Positions 9,154 through 15,693 of a stretch of 64,000 nucleotides of DNA are shown piece after piece (the first letter of the stretch is position 1; every line of letters begins with the position of its first letter). The translations under genes were made by a program, and so were the position numbers. Source of the DNA: Rhodanobacter sp. 67-28 (GTDB taxonomy: Bacteria; Pseudomonadota; Gammaproteobacteria; Xanthomonadales; Rhodanobacteraceae); contig MKTU01000029.1 of the NCBI GenBank assembly GCA_001898415.1, positions 1-64,000 on the forward strand, given 5' to 3'. The notes under the pieces were generated by a model. The model was not told the origin of the DNA. It searched no databases and worked only from the letters and a program-made list of their open reading frames with translations.

Positions 9154-9668
9154 GACCGATCTCCGGGGGGCGGAAGCACCGCAGCGCACGATGCGTAGCG
9201 GTGAGCTGCCCAAGGGCAACTCGCAGAACCGATCACACCAGATGACCCGGAGACGCACGATTGCACGATGGTGTCGGTCGATACCTTGGTATCGGTGGGT
9301 TTGCGCGCTTCTCTCTTTCCGTGAGGGTGCAGCGAGCTGGTCAAGTTTTTGGCTCGCCCTCACGGGTATAAAACGAACCCGCCGCTAGCCGGCATCCACC
9401 ACGAACGAATCAGCGGGTGGATGAGGTGTTGGAATTCGGGGCATTTGTGGCGATGGGAGGCTCGCTATACGAGCTCGACCCGGATGCGGCGAAAAGTCAC
9501 CGATCCAATGGCAGAAATCTGCCAGAAGCAGCCAATCAGAGCGCATTCTTGACTCGCCGCTTCAGGCAGGCACTAGGTCACTTGGGGCCACCAAACGTCA
9601 ATCACCATCCGACCGATGCAGCTGATTCAATTATTCCGGTGCCACGGAGTGGCCGACAGGTACCTGCC
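9154..9668. other. Intergenic region with promoter and probable island junction
   Basis: This holds the promoter of the epoxide-hydrolase operon (9232-9276). From about 9330 to 9668 I find no convincing gene. This part is less GC-rich and has several short open stretches without ribosome sites. It separates the minus-strand hydrolase operon from the AT-richer Gabija-like pair, so it may be the left edge of an inserted block. No direct repeat, tRNA or integrase was seen. Confidence 0.5.
9232..9276 (-). promoter_or_regulatory. Conserved activator-type promoter of the epoxide-hydrolase operon
   Basis: On the minus strand the box CGACACCATCGTGCAATCG (9258-9276) is followed 20 bases later by TGTGAT (9232-9237) within CTGGTGTGAT. 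The box is identical to that at 15223-15241 and differs at two positions from that at 2566-2584. On its upstream side lies a further inverted repeat, CGATACC-TT-GGTATCG (9279-9294), which may be a second binding site. Confidence 0.65.
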
Positions 9669-10700
9669 CTAGGATCGCTTGTAGGCTTTCAGCAAGGACT
9701 CGGGAATGAATGTCAGATTACCCCTCGCCCGAGAACATGCGACATACAGCTTATTGCGCGTCTTCGCGTTGATGCCCCGGAAGCCACCACCATGCCAAGC
9801 TTTTACGCTGCCGGGGTTCAGGACCACGCATACATCTTGGTATCGGTCGATGCCCTTCGAGGCCCCCCAGTTCTGGGAAAAACAGCCGTACTTGTGATGC
9901 TCATCGTAGAAAAGCTTGACGGTACCGGGATCATCGTAGATGGCGGCCACCGCCGCCGCATCATCCTCAAAACGAACTACGCTGGGCCGATCATCATGCG
10001 CCTCGATCTCGATGCCGATCCTCTGTGTGATGAAATCGCAGACGCTCTTACTGCAGCGGCGGCTCTTCTTGAGGCTGTCGGTGTCGACCTCCAGCTTGGC
10101 CCGCTTAAACCGCTCCTTATAGGTGCGGTAGTCGTTATGAAGGCTAGCATTGACGTTCCCATCACGGCTTGTGTCAAACGTGTGTTGGTAGAAGTCGCCG
10201 ACGAAGGTCATGTTCATGCGGGCCGCGCTGATGGCCATCAGAAAATTGAAGTCGTGACCGGCGAAATCTTGGACCTCATCCACGAAGAAGACGTCGAAGT
10301 ACTTTTCCATTCGGGCCACAACTGCGTCGATCAGGCCAGACTGCTCGATGAACTTGGCTAGGCGATTCGCATAGAGCCGGCGGTCGGACGACATGTAACG
10401 CCGGTCATCCGTCAGGCCATATCTCGGGAATGTTGGGGGGAGGCGAAACATCACCCCTCGAGTGTCCATCTTCGATCGCAGAAAGGGTCGGTAGCAGAAG
10501 CTATGCAGGAATCTGAAGTAGGTGTAGAGCGCAATGTTGGGCGGTAGGTAGCCGAAACGCTCGATTACCTTAGTGCGCAGGTTGTGGTGATTAGCATCGG
10601 TGTAAGTGACCAGCAGAAAGCGCCGTGTCTCGTCCAGTGCGGCCACCAGTCGGGACGTCTTGCCCGACCCGGCGACGGCAAACATCACTCTCTTATCCAT
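9669..10700 (-). CDS. Short UvrD/Rep-like helicase, Gabija GajB-like
   Basis: 343 residues. It has a superfamily 1 helicase motif I, AVAGSGKTS (8-16), motif II DEVQD (141-145), motif III-like FVGDFYQH and a C-terminal VACSRARG like motif VI. Known GajB proteins are longer (roughly 500 residues); here the 1B/2B insertions seem reduced. Its ATG overlaps the end of the OLD-type nuclease gene by 16 bases, the gene order of class 2 OLD/Gabija systems, where GajB partners the GajA nuclease in phage defence. The helicase-like family is sure; the Gabija assignment is likely but rests on neighbourhood. Confidence 0.75.
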   Translation of the reverse strand: MDKRVMFAVAGSGKTSRLVAALDETRRFLLVTYTDANHHNLRTKVIERFGYLPPNIALYTYFRFLHSFCYRPFLRSKMDTRGVMFRLPPTFPRYGLTDDRRYMSSDRRLYANRLAKFIEQSGLIDAVVARMEKYFDVFFVDEVQDFAGHDFNFLMAISAARMNMTFVGDFYQHTFDTSRDGNVNASLHNDYRTYKERFKRAKLEVDTDSLKKSRRCSKSVCDFITQRIGIEIEAHDDRPSVVRFEDDAAAVAAIYDDPGTVKLFYDEHHKYGCFSQNWGASKGIDRYQDVCVVLNPGSVKAWHGGGFRGINAKTRNKLYVACSRARGNLTFIPESLLKAYKRS

Positions 10701-12253
10701 GCGACCGCCTGCTGGATGTATTCCGGCGCGACAAGCGCGGCGCCATCATGCTGCAGCAGCGCAAAAGCGGCGTCAGTCTTGTTCTTTAGCATGTATTCCT
10801 CGACGCCCAGGCTCTTGCGCCCCGCCGCAAAGAGCGCTTCGCACGTGGCCTTGTTGTCCTGGTATATGCAGACTTCGAAGGTATGCCGGGCATTGTCGGT
10901 GTCCGCGAAAACCTGGATGGACGGCGACACGTGGCCTGCATAGTTCGCAACGCAATTGGTCGCATGATCGTGATCGTTGTCGCGGATTACCGCCACTTTT
11001 ATGCCAAGCAGCCTCGCGAGTTCGAGATAGCGCTTGAAGCTCGTGCCATCGACGGAAATCACATGGACGCCGTCCGCATCGAGGGTTCTCCCGGGCGCAC
11101 TTAGCCTGTAGAGCTTTTCCACCAGGATAAACTCGGCGTCCCCTTCGACTAGGATGGCCTTCTTGCACAGGGCCAGTTCTAGGACGTTGTTGTCTGGCGC
11201 CTTCATGAAAAATTCGGCGGTACCCTGACTGAGATCCTTCAGGTTCGCCGGTCGCGATGGGTTCTCCTCGCTCAGGATGATTACCTTCTTGAGATTAAGG
11301 CGCGTCGTGATGAAGCTACTGTGCGTGGCCACAAAAAGCTGCTTCTTGACAGAGGCCCGGATGCGCTCGATCAGCATACGCATGTGGACATGGCTGAGGT
11401 GGTTCTCCGGTTCCTCCAGCAACAGTACGTTGAGCGCGTGCTCGCGGTTGCGCAGTGCGAACTCCGTCTTGATGAAGCACTGACGGCCCTTACCCTTGCT
11501 GTCGACCGGGATGTCGTCTTCGGTGATGATGATGTCGGTCTCGATGCTGGCCTTCGGGCTGGTACGGACATCGAACTTGTAGCTGTCCAGCGCATCGTTC
11601 ATCACCTTGAAGGTGTCGTCCTTGAACTTCGCCTTGGCCTTGCGGTATTCGAAGGCATGCAGATTGCGCTGCGCGACGGTCGCATGCGCCGCGTACATCG
11701 AACGCGTGTACTCACGCATGGCGTACTCGTTGTTGATGAGGGAACTGTCGATCAACAAGTGCCCCAGCGGCTTCTTGTAGGGAAAAACGGCCTCGTCTGT
11801 GAAGGTTAGGAAATGCACGCCGTAGTATTCGAAGGGAAAGTTCTCATGCTTCTCGGCGAGGATGGCCTGGATCTGCTTCGTGTACTCGTCCACCGGTTTG
11901 CACACCATCTTGATGCCCAGGTGATCGATTCCCTTGCTGTTATTGCGGCCGTCCAGCTCGTGGTGGCCCGCCAAGCCATCGAAGTAGACCTCGACTAGTA
12001 ACTCGGGGAGTTCGGCAACCTTCCTGCTGCCACGCAGGAAAGCCGCTATGCAGTCGACGTTGAACAGGGCTTCAATCCCGATGGCCTCCACCTTGCTGCG
12101 GCTGGCGCTCAGCGCTATGTCCAACGCTTGAAGCACTGAACTTTTGCCTGCTTCATTGCCGCCAACCAGGATGTTCAGTTCAGGATCGAATTCTAGTTCA
12201 AGCGCCTTGAAGCGCTTGAAATTCTTAAGTATCAATCGCCGTATAGTCCCCAC
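10685..12253 (-). CDS. OLD-family ATPase/TOPRIM endonuclease, Gabija GajA-like
   Basis: 522 residues from GTG 12253, chosen because GGGGGAAAG precedes it and the product then starts with the typical IRRLILKNFKRF; an ATG at 12313 is the longer alternative. N-terminal ABC-type ATPase: Walker A GGNEAGKSS (31-39), Walker B LLLEEPENHLS near 277 and ATHSS as H-loop. C-terminal TOPRIM: ILVEGDAE with Glu near 370 and RDNDHD near 425 as metal-binding acids. In Gabija, GajA cuts DNA when nucleotide levels fall during phage infection. Base composition is visibly AT-richer than the flanks, which suggests transfer. Confidence 0.82.
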   Translation of the reverse strand: MGTIRRLILKNFKRFKALELEFDPELNILVGGNEAGKSSVLQALDIALSASRSKVEAIGIEALFNVDCIAAFLRGSRKVAELPELLVEVYFDGLAGHHELDGRNNSKGIDHLGIKMVCKPVDEYTKQIQAILAEKHENFPFEYYGVHFLTFTDEAVFPYKKPLGHLLIDSSLINNEYAMREYTRSMYAAHATVAQRNLHAFEYRKAKAKFKDDTFKVMNDALDSYKFDVRTSPKASIETDIIITEDDIPVDSKGKGRQCFIKTEFALRNREHALNVLLLEEPENHLSHVHMRMLIERIRASVKKQLFVATHSSFITTRLNLKKVIILSEENPSRPANLKDLSQGTAEFFMKAPDNNVLELALCKKAILVEGDAEFILVEKLYRLSAPGRTLDADGVHVISVDGTSFKRYLELARLLGIKVAVIRDNDHDHATNCVANYAGHVSPSIQVFADTDNARHTFEVCIYQDNKATCEALFAAGRKSLGVEEYMLKNKTDAAFALLQHDGAALVAPEYIQQAVAWIRE

Positions 12254-12570
12254 GTACGTCTTTCCCCCATTCGAAATTGACCTTCTGATCTGTAATACCG
12301 GCATCACCGCCATGAGCGGCGCGAGCTATACCGATTCAGTCAGACCGACATACTTCGAGATGATAGCCAGAACCTCACGTCCAGTCGTTGCGTTAGGACG
12401 CTCAGGGATGCAGGCTCGCGCAAACGGTCTGTAACAAAGGGGACGAAGGCAATTAATGCCTTTTAACTACCTCCGTCACTTTCGATTGCTTTTGAGCGGT
12501 GCCAGCAGGATACGGTCTCGGGCGGTGAGACGCCTCGGCGTAAGCTGCTCACTGGAACAGGGAGCACGAC
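12254..12570. other. Divergent intergenic region between two defence genes
   Basis: Non-coding by eye. It must hold the divergent promoters for the OLD/helicase pair and the HNH gene. It contains a perfect hairpin AAGGCA-ATTAA-TGCCTT at 12446-12462 followed by TT, which could be a small terminator or an operator. No gene or repeat with matches elsewhere in the window was seen. Confidence 0.4.
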
Positions 12571-13872
12571 ATGGCGTATTACGTTCACAACGTGGGAAAG
12601 CCGGCCAACGACGCGTGGTGGCACCAGCTCTTGCATCGCGGGGTGATCACCACGGGCTTCGAAGGCGAGCCGGGCGATCGGGGCGCCCTCACCCTCGCTC
12701 GGTTGGAGCAAGGGGATTGGGTCATCGCTTGGGCGAATGGCGCCGGCTACGTGGGCGCGGGCCAGGTGCGGGGCGCGGACACATATCGGTATCACCCCAC
12801 CTCGCCCTTGGGTTCGCGCTCGGACCATCAACACGAGCGCGGCGTCACGTGGTCCGTGGCCCTTCCCTCGCTCGCCCAAGCCGTGAGCGAAACCGAAGCG
12901 GGGCGCCGGCATCCGCGCAACACCTTGGAAGCGGTCAGCGACCCTATGGTGGGTGAGCGCTTGATTGAGCGGCTGCGTGAACGCGGCGCACTGGATCTTT
13001 CGTCAGGGCTGCGCGTCAGTGGCTCCGACAATTTTTGGCTGGCCGGGGACGCCGTGTTGACCCTGTTTGCGCGCGAGGGGCATCCAGTGTCGGTGGCGGA
13101 AGCCAAGGCCTACATCGAGCAGCGTGTGCCCGGCTACAAGCTGACCAACACGGCGCCCGATCTCTGCCTGCTCTCCGTCAACGATCGCAGCCGAGGCCAC
13201 CACGCCCGCGTTCGCCAGGGGGTGAAGCTGCGCTCGGATCAGGACCATCCCCATGACGTGCTCTACAAGCACTATGTGCCAGGCGAGCCCCGGTACGAGT
13301 CCTACCGGCTCGCCGATCATGGTGTATGGCGCTTGGAGCCTGACCACAAGGGCGTGCCGCGACTGGTGGAGCCTGGCCGTGAGGTTTCGCTGGTGGACGC
13401 GGCGATGCTTGCAGCCCAGGAGGACCTGGACGACACCGTGGCAGCAGAAGGCGCATTGAGCTCCGAGCAGCAGGCGCGTGAATGGAACTTGCGCGCCGTC
13501 GCTCGGCGACGGGGCCAGTCCAAGTTCCGACATCAGCTCCTGGCCGCTTACGGCCACCGTTGCGCGATGACCGGTTGCGCGGTGGTGGATCTGCTCGAAG
13601 CCGCCCACATCCTGCCCCACCGGTTGGTGGGCGACGGCGGGCACCAGGTCAACAACGGTTTCCCCCTGCGCGCCGATCTGCACACCCTCTTCGACCTCGG
13701 GCACGTCTGGGTAGATGAAGCCGAGCGCATCCAGCTCAGCGCCGCCCTGGACGGCTCCGAATATGAGCCGCTCCGCGGCCAGCCCCTGATCAAACCCCAG
13801 CGGGCGGAACACGCCCCACACCCGGAGCACCTGGCGCATCATCGGGTGCGCGTGGCGGGCCAGCCAGCTTAG
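12571..13872 (+). CDS. EVE-like domain/HNH endonuclease, probable modified-DNA restriction enzyme
   Basis: 433 residues. The ATG at 12571 is preceded by an AGGGAG site. The N-terminal 80 residues (YYVHNVGK....WWHQLL..GVITTGF....GDWVIAWANGAGYVGAGQV) look like a PUA/EVE-type reader domain. The middle part has a winged-helix-like segment. The C-terminus (about 319-395) is an HNH nuclease: FRHQLLAAYGHRCAMTGC, EAAHILPH, N-NGFPLRADLHTLFD. Reader-plus-HNH enzymes are modification-dependent restriction nucleases; this role is inferred. The gene is more GC-rich than the adjacent Gabija-like pair, so the two may have different origins. Confidence 0.75.
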   Translation: MAYYVHNVGKPANDAWWHQLLHRGVITTGFEGEPGDRGALTLARLEQGDWVIAWANGAGYVGAGQVRGADTYRYHPTSPLGSRSDHQHERGVTWSVALPSLAQAVSETEAGRRHPRNTLEAVSDPMVGERLIERLRERGALDLSSGLRVSGSDNFWLAGDAVLTLFAREGHPVSVAEAKAYIEQRVPGYKLTNTAPDLCLLSVNDRSRGHHARVRQGVKLRSDQDHPHDVLYKHYVPGEPRYESYRLADHGVWRLEPDHKGVPRLVEPGREVSLVDAAMLAAQEDLDDTVAAEGALSSEQQAREWNLRAVARRRGQSKFRHQLLAAYGHRCAMTGCAVVDLLEAAHILPHRLVGDGGHQVNNGFPLRADLHTLFDLGHVWVDEAERIQLSAALDGSEYEPLRGQPLIKPQRAEHAPHPEHLAHHRVRVAGQPA

Positions 13873-13882
13873 GAAAGTTTGC

Positions 13883-14293
13883 ATGACGGAACAGGATTTC
13901 CACGCGGCGGTCGACGCGGCGGTGGCCCGATGGCACCAAGATCACCACGGAGAGCCGCTGACTTCCGTGGTCTTCGCTGAGGCCCAGCCCGCGCAGTGCC
14001 ACGCCAACGCAGCCGCCTACGCCACGCGGCATGGCGGTGAGGTGTTGCACGGTTTTCTCGTGCAATACCCGCACGCCTGGCCGCAAGTGTGGGTCATGCC
14101 CCACTCCGTGGTTCGCACTGGTCAAGGGCTGATAGACGTCACGCTCAGCCCGGATGAGCTCCGGGGCCTGGGGTTCTTCGCCATGGAAACTGCGATGACG
14201 AATTTCGTGGACATGGCGAAGCGGTTTCCACGCGAAATCCGGCCGGTTGCGGCGGCGCTGCTCATCCGCATGGGGCCTGACAACCGCCTCTGA
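13883..14293 (+). CDS. Unknown small protein paired with the HNH nuclease gene
   Basis: 136 residues, starting 10 bases after the HNH gene, with AGGAAAG ahead of ATG 13883, so probably co-transcribed. Not recognised. A possible active-site series is Cys (QCHANAAAYA), then HAWPQVWV, then Asp in LIDVTL. This C...H...D order is that of papain-like and transglutaminase-like folds, but here it is only a pattern. No signal or membrane segment. It could be an accessory or immunity partner of the nuclease, or unrelated. Confidence 0.7.
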   Translation: MTEQDFHAAVDAAVARWHQDHHGEPLTSVVFAEAQPAQCHANAAAYATRHGGEVLHGFLVQYPHAWPQVWVMPHSVVRTGQGLIDVTLSPDELRGLGFFAMETAMTNFVDMAKRFPREIRPVAAALLIRMGPDNRL

Positions 14294-14350
14294 CGAACGG
14301 CGTCAGCACAGCAGTATACGAAGTGGCTGCGCAGGGATACCCGCCGCCTC

Positions 14351-15097
14351 TCACGCCAGATAACCACCATCAACCGTCAGCGCCGCGCCGGTGATGTAGC
14401 TGGCCTCAGGCCGAGCCAGGTAGGCGACCAGGCTGGCTACTTCGTCGCCGCTGCCCATGCGTCCCAGCGCCATCAGCGGGCGTAGCCGTTCGCGCACGGC
14501 TTCGTCGCTGACGATGTCGGTTTCGGTGGGGCCGGGTTGCACCACGTTGACGGTGATGCCGCGGGGGCCGAGGTCGCGGGCCATGCCGCGGGTCAGGCCG
14601 GCGACGGCGGCCTTGCTCATGCTGTAGGCGGACGAGCCGGCAACTGCGGTGCGGTCCGCGGCCACGCTGCCGGTGGTGATGATGCGGCCGCCCTCGCCCA
14701 TGTGCGCCAGCGCCGCCTGCACGGCCACGAACACGGCGCGCACGTTCACCGCCACGATGCGATCGAAATCGGCCAGCGCGTAGTGGTCGACGCTGCCGTT
14801 GCTGATGATGCCGGCGTTGTTGACCAGGATGTCCAGATGGCCAAACCGCTGCGCCGCCTGCGCCACAGCCGCCTGCACTTCGGCGGGTTCGGCGCTGTCG
14901 GCCCTGATCGCGAAGGCCTTGCCGCCGCTGGCCCCGACCTGCGCCGCCAACTGGTCGGCCGCCGCGGATGCGGCGGCGTAGGTGAACGCCACGGACGCGC
15001 CCTCGCTGGCGAGCCGGCGCACGATGGCCGCACCGATGCCGCGCGATCCGCCGGTGACCAGCGCGGCCTTGCCGGCGAGACTTTTTGTGTCATGCAT
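14351..15097 (-). CDS. Short-chain dehydrogenase/reductase, FabG-like
   Basis: 248 residues. ATG 15097 follows GGAGGAA. Classical SDR: TGGSRGIG cofactor motif, NNAG, catalytic Ser in TTGSVA, YSMSK as Tyr-x-x-x-Lys, and the C-terminal VDGGYLA. It resembles glucose dehydrogenase or 3-oxoacyl-ACP reductase-like enzymes, NADP likely; the substrate is not deducible. It is transcribed away from the kinase operon and carries the strongest copy of the conserved promoter (15197-15241), tying it to the ohr and epoxide-hydrolase operons on the far side of the defence block. Confidence 0.88.
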   Translation of the reverse strand: MHDTKSLAGKAALVTGGSRGIGAAIVRRLASEGASVAFTYAAASAAADQLAAQVGASGGKAFAIRADSAEPAEVQAAVAQAAQRFGHLDILVNNAGIISNGSVDHYALADFDRIVAVNVRAVFVAVQAALAHMGEGGRIITTGSVAADRTAVAGSSAYSMSKAAVAGLTRGMARDLGPRGITVNVVQPGPTETDIVSDEAVRERLRPLMALGRMGSGDEVASLVAYLARPEASYITGAALTVDGGYLA

Positions 15098-15196
15098 GGG
15101 GTGGCTTCCTCCGGATGGGTTTCGCGCGCGGGCTGCGCGCGAAGGGCTCTTCGGACCTGCGCGGAAACGCGCGGGACTCGGGTGGACCTCGCACCC

Positions 15197-15241
15197 ATCA
15201 CAGCAAACCCCGCCAGTCCATGCGATTGCACGATGGTGTCG
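15197..15241 (-). promoter_or_regulatory. Conserved activator-type promoter of the SDR gene
   Basis: On the minus strand CGACACCATCGTGCAATCG (15223-15241) is followed 20 bases later by TGTGAT (15197-15202). The box is identical over all 19 bases to that of the epoxide-hydrolase operon, 6 kb away, and the spacing to TGTGAT is the same, although the sequence between them differs. Conservation of box and spacing but not of the filler points to function rather than recent duplication. Confidence 0.65.
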
Positions 15242-15362
15242 CTTGGATTGTCGCCGCACGCCACCATGGCGCGGCACACGCTGAACCCGGCGAAGAACGG
15301 TGGCGCGCTTCGGCCATCGGCGCGGCCTTTCTCAACGATCCTTGGGGAAGGTTGGAACAAGT

Positions 15363-15500
15363 CGTCATCCCAGCGAGACGCCTTTCAACGGCCGAAGGGC
15401 CGGGCACGCTGGGATCCAGTGCCTCGGCAACTGCTTGGAGACGCTGGATGACCAGCCTTCGGCTGTTGTAAAGCTCTTCCCGCTTTCGCGGGAATGACGG
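15363..15500. repeat. REP-like repeat cluster
   Basis: It contains a hairpin with arms CGTCATCCCAGCG (15363-15375) and CGCTGGGATCCAG (15407-15419), and a second element, TTCCCGCTTTCGCGGGAATG (from 15478), ending GACG, matching the 5991-6068 family. These are dispersed palindromic repeats of the host genome, here between two divergent genes. Confidence 0.75.
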
Positions 15501-15618
15501 CCGGGAGGGTTGCAGGAATGATGGTCCTCGGACGCAGGGCGTGGATCTATTCCGGACAGCAGTGAGCTTTCGCTGGAATGACGAGCAAGAGCATTCCTGG
15601 CACCGACGAAGCGCCAAC

Positions 15619-15637
15619 CGACACCAAAGTATGATGG
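15619..15637 (+). promoter_or_regulatory. Weak copy of the regulatory box upstream of the histidine kinase
   Basis: CGACACCAAAGTATGATGG on the plus strand, 13 of 19 bases identical to the box at 9258 and 15223, in the same orientation relative to its downstream gene, 57 bases before the kinase ATG. The TGTGAT seen 20 bases downstream in the other three sites is absent here. It could allow autoregulation of the two-component operon; it may also be chance. Confidence 0.35.
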
Positions 15638-15693
15638 GCAGGCGCCCGCCGGTGACGCATCCTGCGAGACGGCGACCGCATGAGAGGGCCGGC

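Larger units (their letters stand above)
15098..15693. other. Intergenic region with promoters and REP-like repeats
   Basis: This lies between the divergent SDR and histidine-kinase genes. It holds the SDR promoter (15197-15241), a cluster of REP-like hairpins (15363-15500), a further half-copy near 15565-15586 and a weak copy of the regulatory box (15619-15637). The open frames that cross it are GC-driven and lack ribosome sites; I see no gene here. Confidence 0.7.

Noticed and set aside
9417-10361. Plus-strand open frame across the short helicase gene
   Set aside because: Antisense to a gene with clear helicase motifs and without a recognisable product.
12446-12462. AAGGCA-ATTAA-TGCCTT hairpin as a gene terminator
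   Set aside because: It lies in a divergent spacer where no transcript is expected to end; only six base pairs.
15223-15241. Identical boxes explained by a recent duplication of promoter DNA
   Set aside because: The 20-base filler between box and TGTGAT, and the sequence around both, differ between sites, which argues against simple copying.
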